Positions 41,725 through 50,011 of a DNA stretch of 64,000 bases are shown here, piece by piece. The notes beneath the pieces are model-generated. The model did not search any database. It had not been told where the DNA came from and saw nothing but the letters and a program-made list of their open reading frames with translations. Source of the stretch: Acidobacteriota bacterium (lineage in GTDB: Bacteria; Acidobacteriota; Vicinamibacteria; Vicinamibacterales; CAVVIG01); assembly GCA_016195265.1 (NCBI GenBank), contig JACPZW010000085.1, positions 49,996 to 113,995 on the forward strand, in the 5' to 3' direction. The position numbers were made by a program, and so were the translations under genes. Every line of letters begins with the position of its first letter. The first letter of the stretch is position 1.

Positions 41725-43083
41725 ATGGCAAAACATGACGGGCTCAATCGCAGGTCGTTCCTGAAACGGGCGGGCATCACCGCGTTCGCCGCGGGCGCCG
41801 TCGGCGGCGGACCGCTGGCCGCCGTCGCCTCTGCCGCGGCGGCAGAAGCCGCGGGGAATACCAAGTTCGACTTCGACACGCCGTACAGCCGCGTCGGCAC
41901 GGACTCGGTGAAGTGGGACCAGCAGATCCGGACCTACAAGAAGCCCAACCTGATCGCCGGGATGGGCATCGCGGACATGGACTTCCGCTGCGCGCCCTGC
42001 ATCACCAACGCGCTGGCCGAGCGCATCAAGCACGAGAACTGGGGCTATCTCGACATGCCCAAGGACTACACCGACGCGATCGGGGCGTGGAACAAGAAGC
42101 GCTACAACCTCGAGATCGATCCGGAGAGCCTGGTGCTGACCACTGGCGTGCACCCGGGCCTCATCGCCGCGCTGCGGAGCATCTCGCCGCCCGGGACCAA
42201 GGTCCTGCTGAACACGCCGACCTACAACGGCTTCTACGGCGACCTGCGCGCCACGGGCACGTTGCCGGAAGACGTGCCGATGCGGAACGACAGCGGCAAG
42301 TTCTCGATCGACTTCGACGAGTTCGAGCGCCACATCAGCTCCGACACGCACGCGTACATCCTCTGCAATCCGCAGAATCCGACGGGCAACATGTGGTCGC
42401 AGGAAGACCTCATGAAGATCGGCCAGATCTGCCTGCAGCACCGCATCGTGGTGCTGGCCGACGAGATCCACTGCGACTTCGTCATGAAGGGCGCGAAGTA
42501 CACGCCGTTCGCGAGCCTGCCGGACAAGAAGGTCGTCAACAACAGCATCACGTTCAAGGCGTGCAGCAAGTCGTTCAGCCTCGCGGCCATGAAGAACGCG
42601 TGGTGCTTCTCGACCAATCCCGATCTGATCGCGAAGGTCCGCGCCAACAACCGGGCCGACATCACGACGCTCGGCATGGTCGCGAACAAGGCCGCGCTGA
42701 CCGAAGGCGCCGAATGGCTCGACCAGCTGCTGCCGTACATCGACAGCAACCACGAGATGGTCGCGAACTACGTCAAGGCGAACATGCCGATGGTCAAGTG
42801 CGTCAAGGCGCAGGGCACGTACCTGCAGTGGCTGGACGTGACGGCCGTCGCCGACAAGATCGGCGCGAAGCAGAAGGCGGCGTCGATGAGCACGGGCAAG
42901 CGCATGGTGTCGCCTGAGCAGGTCGTGCAGGACTGGTTCGCCGAGAACGCGAAAGTCGCGCTCAACGCCGGGTCGAGCTACGGCACCGGCGGGCAGAACC
43001 ATCAGCGCATGAACATCGCGACGTCGAAGAAGACGCTGCAGGCCGCGCTCGACAGCATGGCCATGGCGCTGAAGAAGCTCTAG
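41725..43083 (+). CDS. Tat-exported class I/II aminotransferase (MalY/PatB-like C-S lyase)
   Basis: 452 residues. The start at 41725 follows GAGGGAG and gives a Tat signal NRRSFLKR (Arg9-Arg10); the frame extends upstream to 41569 without an RBS. The PLP fold is complete: MDFRCAPCITNALAERI, LTTGVHPGLIAALRSISPPG, ILCNPQNPTGNMWSQEDL, LADEIHCDF and the PLP lysine in KACSKSFSLAAMKNAW (Lys282). MalY/PatB enzymes cleave cystathionine or cysteine conjugates. Export by Tat is unusual for this family and recalls the Tat-exported PLP enzyme at 31057. Confidence 0.88.
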   Translation: MAKHDGLNRRSFLKRAGITAFAAGAVGGGPLAAVASAAAAEAAGNTKFDFDTPYSRVGTDSVKWDQQIRTYKKPNLIAGMGIADMDFRCAPCITNALAERIKHENWGYLDMPKDYTDAIGAWNKKRYNLEIDPESLVLTTGVHPGLIAALRSISPPGTKVLLNTPTYNGFYGDLRATGTLPEDVPMRNDSGKFSIDFDEFERHISSDTHAYILCNPQNPTGNMWSQEDLMKIGQICLQHRIVVLADEIHCDFVMKGAKYTPFASLPDKKVVNNSITFKACSKSFSLAAMKNAWCFSTNPDLIAKVRANNRADITTLGMVANKAALTEGAEWLDQLLPYIDSNHEMVANYVKANMPMVKCVKAQGTYLQWLDVTAVADKIGAKQKAASMSTGKRMVSPEQVVQDWFAENAKVALNAGSSYGTGGQNHQRMNIATSKKTLQAALDSMAMALKKL

Positions 43084-43162
43084 CGCGCGGCTGATCGCGT
43101 TCGACATCCGGGCGGCGCGGCGACTTCGGGTCGCTTCGCCGCCCGATTTTTTTGGTCGACCA

Positions 43163-43239
43163 GTAGGCCGGGTCCTTTCCGCCTTCGCGTGAAGCTTCGG
43201 CGGACCGCCGTAGCCTTGGCGGAGGCGGTCGGACCCGGC
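43163..43239. repeat. REP with a nested double-hairpin insertion in its loop
   Basis: GTAGGCCGGGTCCTTT (from 43163) and TCGGACCCGGC (to 43239) are the two arms of one REP. Between them lie about 50 bases: CCGCCTTCGC...GCTTCGGCGG (43179-43204) and CGCCGTAGCC with TTGGCGGAGGCGG (43206-43228). The latter matches 39074-39096 exactly. Confidence 0.85.
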
Positions 43240-43257
43240 ACATGAGAGACTGCACAG

Positions 43258-43557
43258 ATGACCAACGACAAGCCGCTGAAGTCGTCGTACGAGCTGGCGA
43301 TGGAGCGCTTCAAGAAGAGTGATGAGGAAGCCGGCGTCGAGCGCAAGCCCGTGACCGCGGCGCAGAAGGCGGCGATCGCCGAGATCCGGAACTTCTACGA
43401 CGCGAAGATTGCCGAGCTCGAGGTCCTGCACAAGGGCCAGCTGATGACACTGGCGGATCCCGCCGAGCGCGAGGCGCGCGAACAGGAATACCGCCGCGAC
43501 CGCGCGCGCTTCACATCAGAGCGGGAGTCGAAGATCGAGAAGATCCGCCGAGGCTAG
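43258..43557 (+). CDS. Small charged helical protein, unknown
   Basis: 99 residues, cytoplasmic, rich in Lys, Glu and Arg, predicted largely helical (KAAIAEIRNFYDAKIAELEV, REAREQEYRRDRARFTSERE). No known motif is recognised. An ATG start follows the composite REP. It is convergent with the next small gene. It looks like a conserved hypothetical rather than a random frame because charge periodicity is maintained and Cys is absent. Confidence 0.6.
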   Translation: MTNDKPLKSSYELAMERFKKSDEEAGVERKPVTAAQKAAIAEIRNFYDAKIAELEVLHKGQLMTLADPAEREAREQEYRRDRARFTSERESKIEKIRRG

Positions 43558-43567
43558 CCCCAATCGG

Positions 43568-43816
43568 CTAGCCCTCTCCTTTGGTCTTCAGCTCGGCGTC
43601 GTGTTCCTTGAGGAACGCGCGAATCTCGTCGGTCATCGCCAGCAGCTTGGTCCACTGCTCCTTGTAAAGCGTCACGGGAAAGCGCCCCAGGCCGTACACC
43701 GACACGCCGCCTTTCTCGCTCACCTTCAGGCTCACGCTGCGGCCGCGCCGGCTCTTGAGCCGTTCGTTTTCCGCCTTGAGTCGCTCCAGTTCGGCTTTCA
43801 AATCGTCATCGGACAT
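43568..43816 (-). CDS. Small conserved protein with coiled-coil start, unknown
   Basis: 82 residues. DDDLKAELERLKAENERLKS is a leucine-zipper-like coiled coil (about 4-23). SLKVSEKGGVSVYGLGRFPV and TLYKEQWTKLLAMTDEIRAF form a compact second part that I recall from other bacterial hypothetical proteins, without a known function. It may dimerise through the zipper. It is encoded upstream of nothing obvious; the ORF6N gene lies on the same strand 28 bases before it. Confidence 0.65.
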   Translation of the reverse strand: MSDDDLKAELERLKAENERLKSRRGRSVSLKVSEKGGVSVYGLGRFPVTLYKEQWTKLLAMTDEIRAFLKEHDAELKTKGEG

Positions 43817-43844
43817 GATGGGCCTCGTTCGCTAGACTAGCGCG

Positions 43845-44369
43845 TCACACCCTGAACCCGATCCGCTTTCGCGAGGCCGGCGCCGGCGCCGTCAGCTCGC
43901 GGATCGCCTCGAACACCACGTCGAACTGGCCGTCATATTTCCGCTCCAGCGCGTTGAGCTTTCTGGCCAGCTCCGCGTTCGACCGTAGCATGTGGCGAAA
44001 CCGGACGAAGACGCGCACGACGATGATGCTCATCTGGACGGCCCGCCGGCTGTTCAGGACCGTGGCAGCCATGATCGCGCCGTGTTCCGTGAACACATAG
44101 GGCAGGTGTCGGCGGCCACCGTGCGCGGCCGCGCTTGAGGTCGCAATTTGCGACCTCAAGTTGCCGTGCTCTTCCCGCGTCAGCTGAAACATGAAATCGG
44201 CCGGGAACCGCTGCAGGTTGCGCTTCACCTGCTCGTTGAACCGTTTCGTCGTCACGCCGTAGAGCGCGGCCAGATCGACATCCAACATGACGTTGCATCC
44301 GCGCACTCTGCGGATCGAGCGCTCTACGCGCGCCAGCGGGCCCGGACCTTTGTGAGCCGTGTGCGGCAT
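43845..44369 (-). CDS. ORF6N-domain DNA-binding protein
   Basis: 174 residues. CNVMLDVDLAALYGVTTKRF, NEQVKRNLQRFPADFMFQLT, and a later YVFTEHGAIMAATVLNSRRA are the ORF6N/KilA-N-like signature found in phage and chromosomal regulators. A coiled region (RSNAELARKLNALERKYDGQ) follows. It is probably sequence-specific DNA-binding, possibly a phage or mobile-element relic. No integrase or other phage gene is nearby. Confidence 0.88.
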   Translation of the reverse strand: MPHTAHKGPGPLARVERSIRRVRGCNVMLDVDLAALYGVTTKRFNEQVKRNLQRFPADFMFQLTREEHGNLRSQIATSSAAAHGGRRHLPYVFTEHGAIMAATVLNSRRAVQMSIIVVRVFVRFRHMLRSNAELARKLNALERKYDGQFDVVFEAIRELTAPAPASRKRIGFRV

Positions 44370-44441
44370 TCACGACGACGATGCCATCGTCGGCACGGCA
44401 AAAGCAAGGCAAGGGCCGCTACAATGACGGGCGAGGATTCC

Positions 44442-45017
44442 ATGGCCAGCATGCTGGAAGCGATTGAGATCAAGCGGAAGATGTACTTCGAATTCGAGAA
44501 TGCGCCGTACAAGTGTCTCGACGTTGAAGTGTCCAAGCCGACGGCGCGCGGCGGGCAGACGCTCGTCCGCATCAAGATGCGCAACCTGCTGACGCGGGCG
44601 GTGTTCGATAAGACGTTCAAGGCCGGCGAGAAATTTGCGGAACCGGATCTCGTGATGGACGAGGCGTCGTACTTGTATTCGGGAACCGACGGCTACAACT
44701 TCATGGACCAGACGACGTTCGAAACGCTCGCGCTGGGACCGGACATCGTCGGCGAGGACAAGCACCTGCTGGTGGACAACGTGGTCGTCCAGATTCAGAA
44801 GTACAACGGCCGGCCGATCGGCCTGCAGTTTCCGCCGCATGTCGAGCTGACGGTCACCTACACCGAGCCGGGCGTCCGCGGCGACACCGCGAGCGGCGGC
44901 GCGACGAAGCTGGCGACGCTCGAGACCGGACTCGAAATCCGTGTGCCGCTCTTCATCAAGGAAGGCGACAAGGTGAAGGTCCACACCGAGACGCGCGAGT
45001 TTTCCGGCCGCGCGTAG
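44442..45017 (+). CDS. efpL: Elongation factor P-like protein, YeiP/EfpL type
   Basis: 191 residues from the ATG at 44442, chosen because GCGAGG lies 7 bases before it; an ATG at 44424 is also in frame. The three-domain EF-P fold is visible: IEIKRKMYFEFENAPYKCLD, GYNFMDQTTFETL, and the C-terminal TLETGLEIRVPLFIKEGDKV. The loop that reaches the peptidyl-transferase centre reads SKPTARGGQT (31-40). This is the PTARG form of E. coli YeiP/EfpL, with Arg36 near the tip rather than the modified Lys of EF-P. EfpL relieves ribosome stalling at proline runs and other motifs. The stop is the TAG of a GTAG motif followed by degenerate REP-like sequence. Confidence 0.82.
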   Translation: MASMLEAIEIKRKMYFEFENAPYKCLDVEVSKPTARGGQTLVRIKMRNLLTRAVFDKTFKAGEKFAEPDLVMDEASYLYSGTDGYNFMDQTTFETLALGPDIVGEDKHLLVDNVVVQIQKYNGRPIGLQFPPHVELTVTYTEPGVRGDTASGGATKLATLETGLEIRVPLFIKEGDKVKVHTETREFSGRA

Positions 45018-45060
45018 GGGCAGAGCTCGCCGCAACCTAGGGGCGGAGCTTGCTCCGCCC
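45014..45060. repeat. REP-like palindromes, GGGCGGAGC type
   Basis: GTAGGGGCAGAGCTCGCC (from 45014) is a degenerate copy, followed by CTAGGGGCGGAGC/TT/GCTCCGCCC (45038-45060) with a near-perfect stem. Both begin with a GTAG or CTAG tetranucleotide, as in the other REPs. The first supplies the EfpL stop codon. Confidence 0.6.
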
Positions 45061-45125
45061 GGACATCAGTATTCGTCGTGCCGGCTTGAAATCGCTCCCG
45101 CTCGAGGAGAGCCACTACGAAAGCA

Positions 45126-46394
45126 CTACAGGTCGGCGTCTTTCGTTTCACGCGTCGCGAAGAGGCCGATGAGCGACAGGAGCGCGCCGGCCGACAGGTA
45201 GTAGCCGACGTAGGCGATGCCGTAGGTCGTCGCGAGGTACGTCGCGATGCCCGGCGCGAGCGACGCGCCGAAGATGCCGGCGAGGTTGAACGTCAGCGAG
45301 CTTCCGGAATAGCGCACCGCCGTCGGGAACAGCTCGGACAGCACGGTGCCGAGCGGTCCGTAGACGAGACCGACGAGCGACATCCCCAGGACCATCATCG
45401 CCACCGCGCCCACGGTGCCGGCCGCGAACATCGGCCCCATCACGAGACCGAAGGCGCCGATCGCGACGTTGGTCCACATCAGCATGCGGCGCCGGCCGCT
45501 CTCGGCGAGCAGCGCCGAGATCGGCGTGAACGCCGCGAAGAAGAGAATCGCGAAGAGCTGCATGACGAGAAACTTCTCGCGCGTGTAGTGCAGCGCGCTG
45601 GTGCCCCACGACAGCGCGAACACGGTCATCAGGTAGAAGATCATGAACGCCGTCAGCGACACCAGCACGCCGAGGAACACCGTGGCGGGATGGTGGCGGA
45701 TGACGATCCACATCGGCACGCTCACCCGCTCCTGGCGGTTGACCGCTTCGGCGAAGACGCGCGTCTCGGTGATCGTCAGCCGCACGTAGAGGCCGACCGC
45801 GACCAGCGCCGAGCTCGCGAGGAACGGCAGCCGCCAGCCGAACGCGAAGAACTGTTCGTTGGTGAGCAGCGACGAGAGCAGCAGGAAGATGCCGCCGGAG
45901 AACAGAAACCCGATCGGCGCGCCGAGCTGCGGAAACATGCCGTACCACGCGCGCTTCCCCGGCGGCGCGTTCTCGACCGCGAGCAGCACGGCTCCGCCCC
46001 ACTCGCCGCCGAGGCCGAGACCCTGGCCGAACCGGCAGAGCGCGAGCAGCGCCGGCGCCGCGATCCCGATCGTCATGTACGACGGCAGCACGCCGATCGT
46101 GACCGTCGACACGCCCATCGTCAGCAGCGCCGCGACGAGCGTCGTCTTGCGGCCGACGCGATCGCCGAAATGTCCGAAGAGCGCGGAGCCGATCGGCCGC
46201 GCGACGAACGCGACGGCGAAGGTTGCGAGCGACGCGAGCATGGCGGTCGTCTGGTCCGACGCCGGAAAGAACAGTTTCGGGAAGACGAGCACCGCGGCCG
46301 TGGCGTAGATGTAGAAGTCGAAGAACTCGATCGTCGTGCCGATCAGGCTCGCAAACAGGACCTGACCCGGGCTGTTGATTTTGCGCTCTGCCAT
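45126..46394 (-). CDS. MFS metabolite:H+ symporter (MHS/ProP-ShiA type)
   Basis: 422 residues from the ATG at 46394, with 12 predicted transmembrane helices. LIGTTIEFFDFYIYATAAVL is the first helix signature of the metabolite/H+ symporter family (ProP, KgtP, ShiA). FGHFGDRVGRKTTLVAALLT is the loop 2-3 motif, and RFGQGLGLGGEWGGAVLLAV holds the family motif. Substrates in the family include dicarboxylates, betaine and shikimate; the substrate here is unknown. It is divergent from the secreted protein at 46490. Confidence 0.9.
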   Translation of the reverse strand: MAERKINSPGQVLFASLIGTTIEFFDFYIYATAAVLVFPKLFFPASDQTTAMLASLATFAVAFVARPIGSALFGHFGDRVGRKTTLVAALLTMGVSTVTIGVLPSYMTIGIAAPALLALCRFGQGLGLGGEWGGAVLLAVENAPPGKRAWYGMFPQLGAPIGFLFSGGIFLLLSSLLTNEQFFAFGWRLPFLASSALVAVGLYVRLTITETRVFAEAVNRQERVSVPMWIVIRHHPATVFLGVLVSLTAFMIFYLMTVFALSWGTSALHYTREKFLVMQLFAILFFAAFTPISALLAESGRRRMLMWTNVAIGAFGLVMGPMFAAGTVGAVAMMVLGMSLVGLVYGPLGTVLSELFPTAVRYSGSSLTFNLAGIFGASLAPGIATYLATTYGIAYVGYYLSAGALLSLIGLFATRETKDADL

Positions 46395-46489
46395 GAATGA
46401 AGGCCTGCCTCCGGGCCGGAGAAGCATACTCGACCTTGACGCGATGAGGGGCACGGTCTATAAGAAGGGATTCCTCAGGAGGGATCGCC

Positions 46490-47083
46490 GTGAAACTTCT
46501 TTCTATCTCCGCCACCGTGCTGTGTCTGATTCCGCTGACCGCCTCGCCCGCCCGCGCGCAGATGCCCGACCCCAGAATCGCCGAGGCGCTCAAGCCGCTG
46601 CCCGAGGATCTCAAGGCGGGCGCGACCGTGGTTGCGTACGACAAGGCGACCGGCGCTCGCCAGGTGCTCCGGGCCGGCACGAACCAGATCGAGTGCCAGC
46701 CGAAAGCCGACGATGGCTTCGTCCGCTGCTATAACAAGGTGCTCGCGCCGCGCCGCGATATGGAAGCGAATCTGCGCGCGCAGAAGAAGACCGACAAAGA
46801 AGTGTCCGAGGCGATCGCGGCCGCGATGAAGGACGGCACGCTGAAGCCGACGCCGTTCGGCACGATGTCGTACCGCTACTCCGACGATCCGCAGCGCATC
46901 AAGCTGCTGTGGGTGATGTCGGTCCCGAACGCGACGCCGGAATCGCTCGGCGTGTCGACGACGAGCCAGCGCGACGCGGCGCTCGCCGGCCACGGCATGC
47001 CGTGGATGATGCTGCCCGGCACGCCCGGCGCGCACATCATGATTCCGATCAACGCGACGCCGATCAGCAACACCAGCAAGTAA
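46490..47083 (+). CDS. Secreted protein of unknown function
   Basis: 197 residues, GTG start with a very strong AGGAGGG 8 bases upstream. The signal peptide is KLLSISATVLCLIPLTASPA followed by an ARA-Q cleavage site. The mature part has no recognised domain; a Cys pair (IECQPKADDGFVRCY) may form a disulfide. Conserved hydrophobic HGMPWMMLPGTPGAHIMIPI closes the protein. It lies upstream of the OFA transporter, possibly in the same operon (67-base gap). Confidence 0.75.
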   Translation: MKLLSISATVLCLIPLTASPARAQMPDPRIAEALKPLPEDLKAGATVVAYDKATGARQVLRAGTNQIECQPKADDGFVRCYNKVLAPRRDMEANLRAQKKTDKEVSEAIAAAMKDGTLKPTPFGTMSYRYSDDPQRIKLLWVMSVPNATPESLGVSTTSQRDAALAGHGMPWMMLPGTPGAHIMIPINATPISNTSK

Positions 47084-47150
47084 CGCCCGAACGGTCCGCA
47101 GCGCGGTCCATCGGGGGCTGCGCTGCCTCACTGGGCAAAGACTAGCGGCG

Positions 47151-48362
47151 ATGGCCTCTCCCACCCCCAACCGCTGGCTCATCGCCGCCGGCGGCGTCGT
47201 CATGCAGATCGCGCTCGGCGCGGTGTACGCGTGGAGCGTCTTCCGGACGCCGCTGGTCACGAGCTTTGGCTGGACGATTCCCGAAGTCACGCTGACCTTC
47301 ACGATCGCCATCTTCGTGCTCGGCTTCGCGGCGTTCAGCGGCGGCATCTGGATGCGCCGCGCGGGGCCGCGCCGCGTCGCCGTGACGGCGGGCGTGCTCT
47401 ACGGTCTCGGCGTGTTTCTCGCGAGCTTCACGAGCGGCCGCCTCTGGTGGCTGTACGGTTCGTACGGACTACTCGGCGGTGTCGGCCTCGGGTTCGGCTA
47501 CATCGTGCCCGTCGCTACGCTCGTCAAGTGGTTCCCGGACAAGCGCGGGCTGATCACCGGCATCGCGGTGGCCGGGTTTGGCGCGGGCGCGCTGCTGACG
47601 GCGCCGATTGCGACGATGCTGGTGGCGCAGGTGGGCGTGCTCAAAACGTTTGCGATCCTCGGCGCCGTGTACTTCGTGGCGGTCACGGGCGGCGGGCTCG
47701 TCATGCGTAACCCGCCCGACGGCTATCGGCCGGAAGGATGGACGCCGACGGCGAGTCAGCAACAGCAACGCGCCGCGCGGTCGTACACGCTGCGCGAAGC
47801 GCTGCGCAGCTGGCAGTGGTACGGCCTCTGGACGCTGCTCTTCCTCAACACGACGGCCGGCATCGCAATCATTTCGCAGGCGGCGCCGATGGCGCAGGAG
47901 ATCACGAAGATCGGCGCGGCCGCCGCGGCGAGCCTCGTCGGGATCATTTCGATCGCGAACGGCGCGGGCCGATTGATCTGGGCGTGGCTGTCGGATCTGA
48001 TCGGCCGGCGCACGGTTTTCCTCGTGATGTTCCCGCTGCAGGCGATCATCTTCGTCGCGCTGCCCTCGGTCCACGGCGTCGCGGCGTTCACCGCGCTCAC
48101 GCTGCTCGTGCTCCTCTGTTACGGCGGCGGTTTCGGCACGATGCCGGCCTTCGCCGCGGATTACTTCGGCACCGATCACGTCGGCGCGATCTACGGGCTG
48201 ATGCTGACGGCCTGGAGCTTCGCCGGCGCGCTCGGGCCGACGGTCATCGCCGCGCTGCGGCAGAGCGCGGGACGGTACGACGAAGCGCTGTACCTCACGG
48301 CCGGCCTCATGCTGGCAAGCGCGATCATTCCTCTAATGGTGCGGCCGCCGGCGACGGCCTAG
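47151..48362 (+). CDS. OFA-family MFS transporter (oxalate/formate antiporter-like)
   Basis: 403 residues, 12 predicted helices. NRWLIAAGGVVMQIALGAVY with AWSVFRTPL is the OFA family opening, and GVGLGFGYIVPVATLVKWFP with DKRGLITGIAVAGFGAGA is its central signature. OxlT exchanges oxalate and formate, but many OFA members move other small carboxylates, so the substrate is open. The ATG at 47151 is followed by a short polar N-terminus. Confidence 0.88.
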   Translation: MASPTPNRWLIAAGGVVMQIALGAVYAWSVFRTPLVTSFGWTIPEVTLTFTIAIFVLGFAAFSGGIWMRRAGPRRVAVTAGVLYGLGVFLASFTSGRLWWLYGSYGLLGGVGLGFGYIVPVATLVKWFPDKRGLITGIAVAGFGAGALLTAPIATMLVAQVGVLKTFAILGAVYFVAVTGGGLVMRNPPDGYRPEGWTPTASQQQQRAARSYTLREALRSWQWYGLWTLLFLNTTAGIAIISQAAPMAQEITKIGAAAAASLVGIISIANGAGRLIWAWLSDLIGRRTVFLVMFPLQAIIFVALPSVHGVAAFTALTLLVLLCYGGGFGTMPAFAADYFGTDHVGAIYGLMLTAWSFAGALGPTVIAALRQSAGRYDEALYLTAGLMLASAIIPLMVRPPATA

Positions 48363-48393
48363 GCGTCTCGCATGTCCGTGCCTCGGGCGCGGG

Positions 48394-49227
48394 TCAGTGC
48401 GTGAGGCCGTAGATCAGATAGTTCACGCCGAGCTTGTAGGCTTCGTTCGTCTGATCGAACGGACGGAAGCCGCGGCCTGACCATTCCCAGTACTGTGAGA
48501 CGTCGGTGTTGTAGTTGATGATGGCCATCAGCCGCTTGCGCCGATCGTTGTCCTCGAAAATCCCCTTGAAGATCGGATCGCCGGAGACGTACGCCTGCGG
48601 GAAATGATCGATGTGTTCAATCTCGAAGAATGAGTGGAACACCGGATCGTTCGGATCCATGTCGAAAAACTGCACCTCCGGCAGCACGCGCTTCATCGCC
48701 GCCGCGAACGGCTCCCAGCCGCCGCCGTACAGACCGCGCCAGCCCGGCGGCTTGAAGTCGTCGACGAACAGAAATCCGCCCTTCTGCAAGTACGCGCGAA
48801 GACCGGCGGCCTCCTTATCGGTGACGGTCCACCAGCCGACTTCGATGATGTACGCAATTGGGTACTTGTTGAGCTCGGGATCGTCGAGCGCCACCGTGTT
48901 GATGTCGTCCTCGTGGGCGCCCAGATAGCTCACCTCGTTCATGATCTTCATGAGGTTGCGCTCGGCGAGCGGATAGCCGTGAATCCATGAGGGACGGCTG
49001 CCTGGCCAACGGCCGCCGGCCGCGGGCTCGTAGCGCACGCGCACGAACGTGAAGCGGCCGTCGTAGGGAATGTTGGGCAACGGGCGGTACGGCCAGCTGA
49101 AGCCGCCGCCGAAACCGCTGAGGCCCCCGAGGCCATCGGCGCCGCGCTGCGCCAGCGCGGCGCCGCCCGCAATCACGACTAGCGCCATCGTCGTCAGAAC
49201 GCTGAGGCGGCGCGCGGGCGTCTCCAT
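48394..49227 (-). CDS. DUF4159 domain secreted protein
   Basis: 277 residues from the ATG at 49227; an upstream in-frame start at 49278 is less likely because it precedes the signal peptide (SVLTTMALVVIAGGAALA). A Gly-rich stretch (GADGLGGLSGFGGGFSW) is followed by the DUF4159 domain: GRFTFVRVRYEPAAGGRWPG, ALDDPELNKYPIAYIIEVGW, GGFLFVDDFKPPGWRGLYGG and HIDHFPQAYVSGDP. The fold resembles a glutamine-amidotransferase-like scaffold; no enzymatic activity is known. These proteins are frequent in Acidobacteriota, often near MoxR/VWA gliding-like operons, which are absent here. Confidence 0.85.
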   Translation of the reverse strand: METPARRLSVLTTMALVVIAGGAALAQRGADGLGGLSGFGGGFSWPYRPLPNIPYDGRFTFVRVRYEPAAGGRWPGSRPSWIHGYPLAERNLMKIMNEVSYLGAHEDDINTVALDDPELNKYPIAYIIEVGWWTVTDKEAAGLRAYLQKGGFLFVDDFKPPGWRGLYGGGWEPFAAAMKRVLPEVQFFDMDPNDPVFHSFFEIEHIDHFPQAYVSGDPIFKGIFEDNDRRKRLMAIINYNTDVSQYWEWSGRGFRPFDQTNEAYKLGVNYLIYGLTH

Positions 49228-49298
49228 TGGAAGATCGCCCGATGATACCGCGCGACAGGGTCCCGCGATCTGCACCATCTGACCGATACTAGGCGTTC

Positions 49299-49998
49299 AT
49301 GTCCGACGGTCCCGCGAAGCCGAAACCGCATCCGCGGTCGTCCCGCCTGCGGCACCGGGCGTTCATCGCCGACTACCACGCGCGGCGGCTCGACGAGCGC
49401 GACGAAGCTCACGGGGCCGGCTCACGAAACAACGGCCAGCCGGGCGACGCGAGTGGCGTGCCCGCCGCCCAAGACGACGCGCCCACCGGACCGCGGCGTC
49501 TGCTGCGCGGCAAGCGGCGCGAGTACGTCCGCGATTACATGGTCGGCCGGCACAGTGTGCTGCGAAAGAAACTCTTCGCGCAGCGACGCGAAACGGTGAT
49601 CTGGACGTCGTGGGGTCTGCTGCTCGGCGCCGTCAACGTCGTCATCATGTGGTACGGCGGCTATCTGAACATCGAGGGCCGCGCCACAATCGGCGACATC
49701 ATGGCGTTTCAGTGGTACACGTTCTTGCTGCTGAATCCCGTGTGGCAGCTCGTCAACTCGTTTTCCGAGCTGCAGCGTTCGCTCGCGGCCATGGAGCGCG
49801 TGTTCGAAGTCCTGGCGATGGAGGACGAAGGGACGCCTTCTCGTCAACGGCACCGACATCCGGGATTTTCGTCTGCAGTCGTATCGCAACCTGCTGGCAA
49901 TCGTGCAGCAGGATGTGTTTCTCTTCGACGGATCCGTCCGCGACAACATCGCCTACGGCCGGCACGACGCGACGGGCGCGGAGGAAGTGTGGCAATGA
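49299..49998 (+). pseudogene. Collapsed ABC exporter gene (TMD and NBD fragments, Walker A deleted)
   Basis: The first frame has linker-like sequence RHRAFIADYHARRLDERDEA and RGKRREYVRDYM, then skips directly to the last part of the membrane domain (GYLNIEGRATIGDIMAFQWY, LQRSLAAMERVFEVLAMEDE). The frame then changes near 49828 to GRLLVNGTDIRDFRLQSYRN, QQDVFLFDGSVRDNIAYGRH, ending at TGA 49996-49998. This is the ABC region just after Walker A up to the D-loop side; Walker A, the signature motif, Walker B and H-loop are missing. At least two internal deletions, a frameshift and a 3' truncation make it non-functional. Confidence 0.8.
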
Positions 49999-50011
49999 CG
50001 CGTGCACGGCA

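Noticed and set aside
41395..43431. N-terminal extension of the metallophosphoesterase frame
   Set aside because: It lies antisense to the aminotransferase; the ATG at 41394 has an RBS and the family length.
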